Shown here: positions 40,586-48,351 of the stretch, piece after piece
How the letters are laid out: the number at the start of each line of letters is the position of its first letter
How positions within the stretch are numbered: the stretch's first letter is position 1
Source: Bacillus pseudomycoides
GTDB taxonomy: Bacteria > Bacillota > Bacilli > Bacillales > Bacillaceae_G
Reading direction: 5' to 3'
DNA length: 64,000 nt
Assembly (NCBI RefSeq): GCF_002582035.1
Contig: NZ_NUQE01000005.1
Span: 1-64,000 of the forward strand
Program-made: the position numbers and the translations under genes
The notes under the pieces: model-generated
Told to the model about the DNA's origin: nothing
What the model saw: the letters and a program-made list of their open reading frames with translations, nothing else
The model's database searches: none

Positions 40586-41296
40586 GTGTCTAAATGGGAG
40601 AGAAGACTAGATAAGATATTAAAAGAAGAGAAAGACCGGCTTACAGAATTACGTCAACTAGAGAAGGAAATTAGAAAACAAATTCATGACAGTATCAATA
40701 TTAGTAAGGAATTCATAGAAACAACTGTAAAGGAAATTTGTGATGGATTTGAATTAAGAAATAATCAAATCGAATCCATAAACATTGATCCTCTTTATAA
40801 AAGTAGTGAAAATGCTGAGTTCTATTGGAAAATATCAATTGTAATCAAAGGGGATTTTAATGGAATAATTACAATTGAAACAAGTAAAGGATGGAGAGAA
40901 AAAAAAGAAGGAAAAGTTGATATCTTTTATGTTTTCCAACAGGAGTCAAATATCGAGTCATTTAAGGAAGAGAAAATTAGTTTTTATTATAAAGGAATGC
41001 TAAATTATACGTCTGATAACTTTGTAGACTTATTGCTGGATAGAGATTTTTATATGAAGTATGATGATTATTTTAAAACCTATGAAATATGGTCAAAAGA
41101 TATGGGACAATATGAGTCAGGAATAAAAGGTGATCTTAGATTGTATGGAGGAAATAGGGGTTACAAGTCATATAAGAAAACTTACGACAATTTAAATAAA
41201 TTATACAAGTGTGATGATATAAAAGAGTTTGCGGAAAATGAATTATATGGGTCAGAAGAATCTTATACATACGAATGGACTGAATATAAGTTATAA
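40586..41296 (+). CDS. Hypothetical phage protein, 236 aa
   Basis: GTG 40586 is seven bases after AAGGGAGA. An N-terminal coiled coil (LKEEKDRLTELRQLEKEIRK) is followed by a beta-rich domain (FYWKISIVIKGDFNGIITIE). The layout parallels the 38462 protein. Function unknown. Confidence 0.65.
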   Translation: MSKWERRLDKILKEEKDRLTELRQLEKEIRKQIHDSINISKEFIETTVKEICDGFELRNNQIESINIDPLYKSSENAEFYWKISIVIKGDFNGIITIETSKGWREKKEGKVDIFYVFQQESNIESFKEEKISFYYKGMLNYTSDNFVDLLLDRDFYMKYDDYFKTYEIWSKDMGQYESGIKGDLRLYGGNRGYKSYKKTYDNLNKLYKCDDIKEFAENELYGSEESYTYEWTEYKL

Positions 41297-41307
41297 GGGA
41301 GGTTCTT

Positions 41308-41553
41308 ATGAAAGAGAACATTAAGTATTTAATTAAGACGATTATATGGAAGCATCCAAAAGTGGTTAGGCTTGAATCAAATGGAGAAAATAAAGAATTT
41401 AAGCTGGATTATGATGCTTCTAAAAAAGTAGCCAAATTGATTAATAGGGAGTATTACTTTGGTACTGAGTTGCGATATAGAAGCCAACAAGAGTATTTGA
41501 AAACATTTAAGGAACTGTTACGTGTTAAAAGAGCATTAAAACAATTAAAGTAA
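41308..41553 (+). CDS. Basic hypothetical protein, 81 aa
   Basis: Follows AGGGAGG, 11 bases after the previous stop. Basic (YLIKTIIWKHPKVVRLESNG; LLRVKRALKQLK). Possible nucleic-acid binder; no family is recognised. Confidence 0.63.
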   Translation: MKENIKYLIKTIIWKHPKVVRLESNGENKEFKLDYDASKKVAKLINREYYFGTELRYRSQQEYLKTFKELLRVKRALKQLK

Positions 41554-41601
41554 AAACCAAATTTTAAGGAGAATAATATAAATAAAATAAACAGATACGA
41601 A

Positions 41602-41630
41602 TTGATAATTTGATTGGATAGTAGTAAACT
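41602..41630 (+). promoter_or_regulatory. Candidate promoter of the SEFIR gene
   Basis: TTGATA (41602-41607), 17 bp, TAAACT (41625-41630). Moderate match. A half operator (ATAAATAAAATAAAC, from about 41579) lies just upstream. It would give the defence gene its own expression. Confidence 0.5.
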
Positions 41631-41687
41631 ATAGATACAAGGTAATTGGTATTTGCATCCATTTTAATTTGAAAGGAGTATTAGTGT

Positions 41688-43109
41688 ATGACTGAGAAGT
41701 TAATATTAAATGAAGAACCGACTGTATTTATATCGTATAGTTGGACGACACCTGAGCATGAAGAGTGGGTAAAAGATCTTGCATCCAGATTGTATACAGA
41801 AGGTGTAGAAGTTAAATTTGATAAGTGGGAATTAGAAGTCGGTAATGATATTTTCGCCTATATGGAAACAATGGTAGTCGATCCGAAAATTGATAAAGTT
41901 CTTATTATTTGTGACGAAGGCTATAAAAATCGAGCTGATGGCAGAGTTGGCGGTGTAGGTGCTGAAACTGAACTTATGTCACCTAATATCTATGGTAAAG
42001 CCAACCAAAATAAATTTATCCCAATAGTTGCAGAAAGAGGAAGCAATGGAGAAGCTTTCATTCCTGCATTTCTTTCTAGTAGAATGTATATTGATTTAAC
42101 AAGTGATTATGAATCAAACTTCCAATCGTTAATGAGAAATATTGTAGGTGCTCCATTGCATAGAAAACCATCTAAAGGAAAACTTCCTTCGTATTTGTTC
42201 AAAGAGGAAGCGGATCACAGCGAATTGTCAAATATTTTAAGGAAGATGGAAGTTGCCAGCGAAAAGACTCCAAAAAAGTTAACAGCCCTTTCAAGTGAAT
42301 TTATTGATAATTTTGTAGAAACATTAGAGGAGTTTAGTTTCACAGTTGAAGATGCTAAAAACATAGATGATGTTGTTGTTGAAAAAATCAAAGATATGCA
42401 ACCATTAAGAGATGATTATATAAAAGCATTAAACCTGCTATTAGAGAATGATAGGTTGGATGTTGATTTTATTGTAGAGTTTTTTGAAAACATCTATCCA
42501 TTTAGCGCAAGCAGAAAAGATGGTCAATTTTATGAGTCTCAGTTTGATCACTATAAATTTCTGATTAATGAGATGTTTCTATATACAGTATCCACTTTAG
42601 TCAAAAATAAGGAGTACAAACTACTAACAGAAGTCTTGTATTCAGATTTTCATAATCTCTCTAGATATGGGGCTGGAACCCCGCTGTCATATGTTGATTT
42701 TTATTTTTACTTAAGGTCACTGAACTATAGAAATGAGAAGTTGAATCTTAGAAGGCTAAGTGTACATGCTGACATGTTAACGCAACGAGCAAAAAAACCT
42801 GATGAAATTATCATGGCTGATCTATTGTTGTATTTTATTTCGGCATTGAATGATGAGAATAGCTGGCGCACATGGTTTCCAATTGCCTATATCTATTTAA
42901 ATGATCAAATTCCATTTAGATTTTTAAGTAAGCTAAAATCAAAATCACATTTTAACGATGTAAAAACATTATTTAATGTTGATGATAAAGACACGTTTAC
43001 ACAAAAAATTAATGACATGAAGAAATTAGAGGGATATCGAGGTGGAGTTAGGGGAGTTCCTACAATAACAAAATTCATAAAACTGGATGACATTTGTACA
43101 TTGCCGTAA
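41688..43109 (+). CDS. SEFIR-domain anti-phage defence protein
   Basis: A 473-aa protein. Residues ~11-160 form a SEFIR/TIR-like domain: VFISYSWTTPEHEEWVKDLA, then KFDKWELEVGNDIF, VLIICDEGYKNRA, GVGAETELMS and KFIPIV. The Glu in GAETE is in the place of the catalytic TIR glutamate. Bacterial SEFIR proteins (bSEFIR) deplete NAD+ and abort infection. The remaining ~310 residues are helical and probably sense a trigger or oligomerise. AAAGGAG precedes the start. Its own promoter and a strong terminator make it a self-contained cargo gene, likely excluding competing phages. Confidence 0.82.
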   Translation: MTEKLILNEEPTVFISYSWTTPEHEEWVKDLASRLYTEGVEVKFDKWELEVGNDIFAYMETMVVDPKIDKVLIICDEGYKNRADGRVGGVGAETELMSPNIYGKANQNKFIPIVAERGSNGEAFIPAFLSSRMYIDLTSDYESNFQSLMRNIVGAPLHRKPSKGKLPSYLFKEEADHSELSNILRKMEVASEKTPKKLTALSSEFIDNFVETLEEFSFTVEDAKNIDDVVVEKIKDMQPLRDDYIKALNLLLENDRLDVDFIVEFFENIYPFSASRKDGQFYESQFDHYKFLINEMFLYTVSTLVKNKEYKLLTEVLYSDFHNLSRYGAGTPLSYVDFYFYLRSLNYRNEKLNLRRLSVHADMLTQRAKKPDEIIMADLLLYFISALNDENSWRTWFPIAYIYLNDQIPFRFLSKLKSKSHFNDVKTLFNVDDKDTFTQKINDMKKLEGYRGGVRGVPTITKFIKLDDICTLP

Positions 43110-43116
43110 TTGAAAC

Positions 43117-43156
43117 AGATAAATGCACTAGGTTGACCCTTTTGCATTTATCTTAT
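43117..43156 (+). terminator. Terminator after the SEFIR gene
   Basis: AGATAAATGCA (43117-43127) pairs perfectly with TGCATTTATCT (43143-43153) and is followed by TATC. It insulates the defence gene from the next run. Confidence 0.75.
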
Positions 43157-43206
43157 CATAAGTAAAATAATTTAATATACTCTTAAGAAAGAGAGGAGGT
43201 AATGAT

Positions 43207-43488
43207 TTGGAAACAGCTTGGGTGAAGTTTGTAAGATCGTACATATTTTATGATCAGGGGTATGAAGAAGGAGAAGTTATTCCGGTAGACGATATGGAGG
43301 ATTTGGATTTCCTTATTACAAATGGAATAGCTGAAATAGAAGATATTGAAGTGCAGCATTACATACATGAAGATGAGGATTTTATGAATTATGGTGTTGA
43401 GAAAGAACAGATTGTTACATATTTTGACCATGAGTTAAATAGAGATGTAGAGTTAGAAATTATTTATCCTGAATGGAAAAGAAGATAA
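43207..43488 (+). CDS. Acidic hypothetical protein, 93 aa
   Basis: TTG 43207 follows GAGAGGAGGT. Strongly acidic with two halves (EEGEVIPVDDMEDLDFLI; VQHYIHEDEDFMNYGVEKEQ). A DNA-mimic role is possible because of its charge, but no homologue is recognised. Confidence 0.65.
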   Translation: METAWVKFVRSYIFYDQGYEEGEVIPVDDMEDLDFLITNGIAEIEDIEVQHYIHEDEDFMNYGVEKEQIVTYFDHELNRDVELEIIYPEWKRR

Positions 43489-43489
43489 T

Positions 43490-43513
43490 ATAAATAAAAT
43501 AATTATTTATAAA
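43490..43513 (+). promoter_or_regulatory. Perfect operator copy between small genes
   Basis: 43490-43510 is a perfect ATAAATAA-AATAA-TTATTTAT repeat. TATAAA (43508-43513) is at the standard 18-base offset, but the -35 position (ATAATA) is poor, so any promoter here is weak. Confidence 0.65.
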
Positions 43514-43532
43514 TTAAAAAGGGTGTGTTAAT

Positions 43533-43694
43533 ATGAAAGCACATACTAAGAATGACTACATACAGGAAAGTGTAAATTTATATTTTAAGATTCTATGGAG
43601 AAAAGGAGAGGAAGTGGATAAAGACGAGCTGATTGAATTGATCAAACAGTGGGATTTTGATTATGAAATGGATAAATTACATAAGGGAGAGTGA
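43533..43694 (+). CDS. Hypothetical protein, 53 aa
   Basis: ATG 43533 after AAAGGGTGTG. Helical (YIQESVNLYFKILWRKGEEV; ELIELIKQWDFDYE). Ends five bases before the next start. Unknown function. Confidence 0.63.
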   Translation: MKAHTKNDYIQESVNLYFKILWRKGEEVDKDELIELIKQWDFDYEMDKLHKGE

Positions 43695-43698
43695 TAAC

Positions 43699-43872
43699 AT
43701 GCGTAAGGTTAAACTTGAAGGTTGGGTAATTTTTGATGAGAATGAATTACAACATGGAACAAATATGGTTGGTCAGATTGACCATGAATTGTTTAATGTT
43801 GATGGAGTAGTTGAATGGAATTTAACAGAAGTGAGCAATGAAGAAGTTGAATATGAATCTGAAGATGAATAA
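43699..43872 (+). CDS. Acidic hypothetical protein, 57 aa
   Basis: ATG 43699 follows AAGGGAGAG inside the previous gene end. Small beta protein with a very acidic tail (EEVEYESEDE). The longer frame from 43657 lacks a site. Unknown function. Confidence 0.63.
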   Translation: MRKVKLEGWVIFDENELQHGTNMVGQIDHELFNVDGVVEWNLTEVSNEEVEYESEDE

Positions 43873-43897
43873 AATGATTATTTTATGAGGTGATATT

Positions 43898-44134
43898 ATG
43901 ACAAAATATAAAGTTGGGGACGAGTTTCAACATTCAAGAAAAGGTGTTGACTCCGTATATATGAAAATTATATTTGTTCCGCCTTTAGATGGTAAAGGTG
44001 TTCAACATTATTTATGTACTGTTTTAAGTGGGTATTGGGATGGGGCAGAGAAAATGTTTCTAAGTCTTACAACAGATGAAAGTATAGATGAACATTTTAT
44101 GATAAGAAAACAGCCATTTGAGTGGATAAAATAA
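43898..44134 (+). CDS. Hypothetical protein, 78 aa
   Basis: Follows GAGGTGA. Begins KYKVGDEFQHSRKGVDSVYM, a barrel-like small beta fold often seen in phage proteins of unknown role. Confidence 0.63.
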   Translation: MTKYKVGDEFQHSRKGVDSVYMKIIFVPPLDGKGVQHYLCTVLSGYWDGAEKMFLSLTTDESIDEHFMIRKQPFEWIK

Positions 44135-44157
44135 AATTTTATGAAGAGGTGAGGAAC

Positions 44158-44304
44158 GTGTATAAAATGATGTTTCATTGGGAGAAGCAAGGTAAAAAAG
44201 GAAAATTTACTGTTGAAGCCTTGACCATTGATAAGTGTATTGAAAGTGCAGAAAAAGAAATAGAAAAGTTTGGTGCAGAAATGACAGACTGGTATGTAAT
44301 CTAA
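44158..44304 (+). CDS. Hypothetical protein, 48 aa
   Basis: GTG 44158 follows GAAGAGGTGAGG. Strand-helix-strand micro protein (FTVEALTIDKCIESAEKEIE). The longer frame from 44122 overlaps the previous gene and has no site. Confidence 0.62.
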   Translation: MYKMMFHWEKQGKKGKFTVEALTIDKCIESAEKEIEKFGAEMTDWYVI

Positions 44305-44338
44305 TTAGATAAAATCATTCTTTTAAGGAGAGATATAA

Positions 44339-44914
44339 ATGACAATATTTATTACAAGTGACTCACATTTTTATCATAAAAATATTCTTGATTTTGAACC
44401 AAGACCATTTAATACAGTAGAAGAAATGAATGCTGGTTTAATTGAATCTTGGAACAGTGTAGTACGAAAGACCGACACAGTTTATCATTTAGGAGATTTT
44501 TGTTTTGGTAATGTAAAAGAGTGGCTAGATGTACTTAATCAGTTACGTGGGAACATTATTCTTATCAAAGGAAATCATGATAAAACTAAAATAGTAAATA
44601 GAGTATTAAATGAGGGTTATCTTTCAGGCTATCATCCACTTGGGACAGTTTTAAAAGTAGATGGAATGATATTAAACTTATCTCATTATCCAATGTTGAT
44701 CGGAGCAAGACCGAAAAACTTTAGCATTCATGGACATTTACATTCTCATGATAGTGGATTTTTAAATCATGTAAATATTGGGATTGATTCATCATTTGCA
44801 AAACTTCTTTCAAAGCCTTTCGGAACTCCAATTGAGCTAGATGAACTTGTTAAACATTTGCACGAAATTAATCCTCTAGTTGAAGCTGAAAAGGAAAAAG
44901 AAAGAAACGGTTAA
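44339..44914 (+). CDS. Metallophosphoesterase
   Basis: A 191-aa calcineurin-like phosphoesterase. Metal-binding motifs in order: SDSHFYHKN (residues 7-15, DxH), HLGDFCFGN (50-58, GD), GNHDK (78-82), SHYPM (~118) and IHGHLHSH (~132-139). It hydrolyses a phosphoester using two metals; the substrate (nucleotide, RNA end or phosphoprotein) is unknown. Such enzymes are frequent in large phages, where they resemble phosphodiesterases that process nucleic acid ends. Follows AAGGAGAG. Intact. Confidence 0.87.
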   Translation: MTIFITSDSHFYHKNILDFEPRPFNTVEEMNAGLIESWNSVVRKTDTVYHLGDFCFGNVKEWLDVLNQLRGNIILIKGNHDKTKIVNRVLNEGYLSGYHPLGTVLKVDGMILNLSHYPMLIGARPKNFSIHGHLHSHDSGFLNHVNIGIDSSFAKLLSKPFGTPIELDELVKHLHEINPLVEAEKEKERNG

Positions 44915-44959
44915 TAAATAAATTAATGAAAATAACAATTTTACATAGAGGTGGTTTTT

Positions 44960-45250
44960 ATGCTAATTGATGAAAATAAAATGCAAGGAATGATTGAAAC
45001 AGAAATCAAGAGACAAGTAGAAAGTAAGTTAAAACAAATTGGGAGAGATACAATCAAGATTGTGTATAAAGAAGTGATGGGACAACAAATACGTAGTTTC
45101 CTTATGGAACAAGAAATGAATTTATCAAAAGAGATCAAAGAAGAAATTATGTACGAAAAAGATACATGGAAAAGAGATGTTACAAATCTTGTTTCAGAGC
45201 AGCTTGTGAACACAATGGTTGAAGCATTGAAAGATAGTGGTAATTATTAA
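44960..45250 (+). CDS. Coiled-coil hypothetical protein, 96 aa
   Basis: ATG 44960 follows AGAGGTGG; GTG 44951 overlaps the site. Mostly helix (MIETEIKRQVESKLKQIGRD), with similarity of style to the N-termini of the 38462 and 40586 proteins (repeated E-I-x-x-Q-V/I patterns). It may be a shortened paralogue. Confidence 0.62.
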   Translation: MLIDENKMQGMIETEIKRQVESKLKQIGRDTIKIVYKEVMGQQIRSFLMEQEMNLSKEIKEEIMYEKDTWKRDVTNLVSEQLVNTMVEALKDSGNY

Positions 45251-45286
45251 CTAAAACAACTATTTTATAGAGAGGAGAGAATATTA

Positions 45287-45481
45287 ATGATTTTACTTGC
45301 AGCTTATCTTTATTCGTTACCATTTATATTGATAGCGGCATTTGGAGTATACTTAGCATTTAAACTTAAAAAGAGCGACAACTTAAAAGGACTTCTGATA
45401 GCTTATTTGATCTATACAATAATCATGCCTTGGGTTTCTGAATTTGATGATGTACCAGTTTGGAAAATTTATTTTGGATGA
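45287..45481 (+). CDS. Membrane protein, 64 aa
   Basis: Follows GAGAGGAGAG. Two hydrophobic helices (YLYSLPFILIAAFGVYLAF; LLIAYLIYTIIMPWV) separated by a basic turn (KLKKSDNLKG). Small phage membrane protein; holin-like size but no lysin lies next to it. Confidence 0.65.
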   Translation: MILLAAYLYSLPFILIAAFGVYLAFKLKKSDNLKGLLIAYLIYTIIMPWVSEFDDVPVWKIYFG

Positions 45482-45511
45482 AATAATTACTTATAAAGGA
45501 GAGAGAATGAG

Positions 45512-45892
45512 ATGATAGTAAAGAATGAGGTAGAACTTCATGAAAATAGTGTGGAATATCTTAGAGAAGTATTTACAATATATACCGAAGTAGACAGCTT
45601 ATCAAGAGCAGTAAAAAATCCGATTATACACATCTATCCTGAAGAAGACACGTATGACGAACAAGGGAATCTAAATGGGTATATTGATAGTTTGTTTATG
45701 ACAGTTTGTATTTACGACACTGATAAAATGACTGTATATAAAAGTAAAAATTTACATGATGGCATTATGCCGTTTGGAATGTTAAATGTTAGTAAGATTA
45801 GAATTTTTAAAGACTTAAGTACAATGATTGTGCTAAGAGGAACATATAGAATAAATACTTCTTTTGCTGCTATTGATATAGAGGAAATTTAA
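45512..45892 (+). CDS. Hypothetical protein, 126 aa
   Basis: Follows AAGGAGAGAG. Beta-rich (FTIYTEVDSLSRAVKNPIIH; LFMTVCIYDTDKMTVYKSKN). No motif is recognised. Confidence 0.65.
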   Translation: MIVKNEVELHENSVEYLREVFTIYTEVDSLSRAVKNPIIHIYPEEDTYDEQGNLNGYIDSLFMTVCIYDTDKMTVYKSKNLHDGIMPFGMLNVSKIRIFKDLSTMIVLRGTYRINTSFAAIDIEEI

Positions 45893-45918
45893 TAATTTTA
45901 AATAAAGGAGGCTACATA

Positions 45919-46092
45919 ATGATAGGAGGATTTAATCCTTTGCATGAGTGGTGGAAAATGAAGAGTTATACAAAATGGTATCACTACTTTTGGGGAATGC
46001 CACTAATTGCAATAGGACTAGGAATAGCGTGGGTGTTTTATACTATTGTTGATATGGTTTGTGGTGCAATAGGTTTATTTAAAAAGAAATAA
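45919..46092 (+). CDS. Membrane microprotein, 57 aa
   Basis: ATG 45919 follows AAAGGAGG. A tryptophan-rich amphipathic start (HEWWKMKSYTKWYHYFW) and one long membrane helix (PLIAIGLGIAWVFYTIVDMV) with a basic end. It could be a membrane-disturbing or exclusion peptide; unproven. Confidence 0.66.
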   Translation: MIGGFNPLHEWWKMKSYTKWYHYFWGMPLIAIGLGIAWVFYTIVDMVCGAIGLFKKK

Positions 46093-46135
46093 CTCTTTTA
46101 CATAAAATAAATATTTAAATCAGGGAGATGGTTGC

Positions 46136-47146
46136 GTGTTAGGAGAAAAATTTGATGCTCTTATTGAGGAAGTAATTGAGCAGCGAACCAACAATATGCA
46201 GCAAGAATTAACAAAAGTGAAAGAAGTATTATCTGAAACTAGGAATTTACTATTTGATGCAAAACTAGAAAATAAAAAGTTGAAAAGTAAATTGGATCAA
46301 ATAAATGAATTTGAATCATTCAAAGGAATTATAAACAGCGACAACTTTAAAAACTTTGTAGGTAATCTTGGATTAAAGGAAACCGGTATTGAATTATATG
46401 GTATGGGTAGTGAAAGAATCCCTTTGTGGTTTAATCTATTAGTTACATACTACGATGAAAGGGAACGTATCTTTACATTAATGGATATGTTTGAAATCGG
46501 CTATCCACAATGGGCAAAAACATTTAAACTTCCTTTTGATTATAATGAGAATGAACTTGATCTTGTGTTTAAGTATATGGGGAAAATGTACGTTTGCAAT
46601 GGATGTATTTTTGAACATAATATGGGTTTTTACTTTGAATATCAAAATAGGTATAGTGGCAGCCTAGAAAGATTATTTAGTAAAGAATCATATGTAGAAA
46701 TTCCTTGGAATCTACTTCTTCAAAATAAGTTATTAACAAGTGAGAAGTATTTTGATAAGATTGTTGACTCATTATCCAAAAATCGTTCACACTCTGAATA
46801 CTTTTTTCGGATTCAAGATTATCAAACAATTAGTGAAGAACAAGTAATAAAGATGTTCCCTTATTTACCAAAAAGTAATTTATATGATATACATAAACGC
46901 TTTATTAATAACAATATAAACATACTCAAACACCGAATTGACTTAGCTGAACAACTTAAAAGTAAAATAAATGATAATCAACATTCAACATTTTGCTATT
47001 TAAACTATCCTTTAGATATGCAAATTGAGTTTGTTAAAGGGTGTTCAAATAATTACAGTACAATATTCCCGCTTGTAAACAAGATGGAAATTTCAAAGGA
47101 AGAAAAATTGCAATTATTAAGTGAAATTGCAGAGAAGTTACTGTAG
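46136..47146 (+). CDS. Coiled-coil hypothetical protein, 336 aa
   Basis: GTG 46136 follows AGGGAGATGG. Residues ~1-60 are a coiled coil (QELTKVKEVLSETRNLLFDA). The rest is mixed, with a possible metal pair CNGC near 150 and an aromatic middle. Not recognised. Its end is followed by a structured intergenic region rather than a normal spacer. Confidence 0.65.
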   Translation: MLGEKFDALIEEVIEQRTNNMQQELTKVKEVLSETRNLLFDAKLENKKLKSKLDQINEFESFKGIINSDNFKNFVGNLGLKETGIELYGMGSERIPLWFNLLVTYYDERERIFTLMDMFEIGYPQWAKTFKLPFDYNENELDLVFKYMGKMYVCNGCIFEHNMGFYFEYQNRYSGSLERLFSKESYVEIPWNLLLQNKLLTSEKYFDKIVDSLSKNRSHSEYFFRIQDYQTISEEQVIKMFPYLPKSNLYDIHKRFINNNINILKHRIDLAEQLKSKINDNQHSTFCYLNYPLDMQIEFVKGCSNNYSTIFPLVNKMEISKEEKLQLLSEIAEKLL

Positions 47147-47149
47147 TTA

Positions 47150-47272
47150 AACTGCCGAAAAAGGGTTAGTAGTAGGCGAGATGACAAACCAGTAACCCTG
47201 CTTCATCTTAACGATGGAAACACCCAAGCACGAGTAGAAATACGAGTGTTGTACGCTGTTAGGTCATCCAGT
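47150..47272 (+). ncRNA. Candidate structured RNA
   Basis: The 155-base gap has unusually high G+C and many complementary segments. GGGTTA (47163-47168) pairs with TAACCC (47193-47198). GATGAC (47180-47185), lying inside that loop, can pair with GTCATC (47263-47268), giving a pseudoknot. CATC/GATG (47204-47207, 47213-47216) and AACAC/GTGTT (47219-47223, 47246-47250) add hairpins. No known riboswitch or ribozyme was recognised. A leader RNA controlling the next gene or a small independent RNA are options. Confidence 0.4.
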
Positions 47273-47301
47273 TTTAAAATAATTATGGGGAGTGAATACC
47301 A

Positions 47302-47459
47302 ATGAAATTTAATGAAGAATTCCTTCGTGATCGCATAAAGAAAATTGAAGAGTGTGAGCCGAAAAATAAAGAGAGAGCTATTATTGGAAATTAGGTGCTT
47401 TAAAGGTACTGAAAGAATTATTGGCAATGATTGAGGAAGGAGTATTAGAAGTAAAATAG
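47302..47459 (+). pseudogene. Frameshifted small helical protein
   Basis: ATG 47302 after GGGGAGTGA encodes 30 residues (FNEEFLRDRIKKIEECEPKN) and stops at TAG 47392. In the -1 frame the sequence goes on as KLGALKVLKELLAMIEEGVL to TAG 47457. The joined product of about 52 aa would be a natural helical protein, so one base is probably missing near 47383-47388. Disabled gene or sequencing error. Confidence 0.5.
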
Positions 47460-47488
47460 ACTTTTTAAATAGAAAGGAGAATGTATTC

Positions 47489-47860
47489 ATGAGTTCATAC
47501 AAATATCAAAACCCAACAGAAAGGGGATATATCAAATTTAAACTGACAAAAAAGCAGCATAATAAAATTTTCGGGTATAGAAAAATGAGATGGTTAGATC
47601 GTTATGAGTACTATTATAACGAAGATACAGTTATTTTACATAGGTTTGTTAATTGGAAAGGAATATTATTTTGCACATTGTTATTTCCTGTAACTATATT
47701 TATGGTAGGTTTAAGCAACTTTATAGAGGTATGGTCAGATATGTTAAGCCTCTATAAACAAAAAGAAACAGGTTCATTTATAAGTGATCATGTTTGGAAA
47801 AATGAAAAGAAATTTAATCAGATTATGGATGTTGTAAGACAAGATAAATGGAAGAAATAA
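47489..47860 (+). CDS. Membrane-anchored hypothetical protein, 123 aa
   Basis: Follows AAAGGAG. A PH-like beta part (IKFKLTKKQHNKIF; EDTVILHRFVNWKG) leads to a membrane helix (ILFCTLLFPVTIFMVGLSNF) and a polar tail. Function unknown. A half operator and a full operator promoter follow it. Confidence 0.66.
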   Translation: MSSYKYQNPTERGYIKFKLTKKQHNKIFGYRKMRWLDRYEYYYNEDTVILHRFVNWKGILFCTLLFPVTIFMVGLSNFIEVWSDMLSLYKQKETGSFISDHVWKNEKKFNQIMDVVRQDKWKK

Positions 47861-47883
47861 ATAAAATAATTAATAAAAAGGTA

Positions 47884-47912
47884 TTTACATAAATAAAATT
47901 ATGATTTATACT
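47884..47912 (+). promoter_or_regulatory. Promoter with operator in its spacer
   Basis: TTTACA (47884-47889), 17 bp, TATACT (47907-47912); operator 47889-47909 in the spacer. It drives the replication block starting at 47944. Confidence 0.8.
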
Positions 47913-47943
47913 AAAATTATCCTAAAGGAAAGGAAGTGAAAAA

Positions 47944-48282
47944 ATGAAATTGCTAAAATTAACACCAAAGGCGTATATGGAATATTGTTACACAGTTAAG
48001 GGGAATGAACGAACAACGTTTGAGCAAGCACAGAAAAAATTAAGTCGTAATGTACAGCTAGTAAAAGAAACAGCACCGGATCGTATTGTGAGAGGATTGT
48101 TTTACAATACATACAAATACGGAAACATGAGCATCACGGTTCGACTAGGAAAGGTAATTAAGGTGGAGAACACTAAAGGAAAGCCAGTTAAGTGGAAATT
48201 CCCGAAAGAGCGCTATATCCAGCTCAGCAAAGAATATGGGGTTTTAGATAATAAATTTGATAACATGTTTGTTAATAAATAA
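47944..48282 (+). CDS. Hypothetical protein, 112 aa
   Basis: Follows AAAGGAAG. Basic (KLLKLTPKAYMEYCYTVKGN; KVIKVENTKGKPVKWKFPKE). It heads the replication operon, in the place of SPbeta YorE, but I cannot confirm homology. An operator copy (48275-48295) overlaps its end. Confidence 0.65.
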   Translation: MKLLKLTPKAYMEYCYTVKGNERTTFEQAQKKLSRNVQLVKETAPDRIVRGLFYNTYKYGNMSITVRLGKVIKVENTKGKPVKWKFPKERYIQLSKEYGVLDNKFDNMFVNK

Positions 48283-48351
48283 AATAATTATTTAAAAGAT
48301 TAATTTTACATAAAATAATAAAATGGAAGATTAAGAGGAGGAAATTTACAT

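Noticed and set aside
45287-45481. Holin
   Set aside because: Two membrane helices suit a holin, but no endolysin or lysis cassette is adjacent.
47150-47272. tRNA or hammerhead ribozyme in the structured gap
   Set aside because: No T-arm consensus, no 7-bp acceptor stem and no CUGAUGA/GAAA core; kept only as an unclassified structured RNA.
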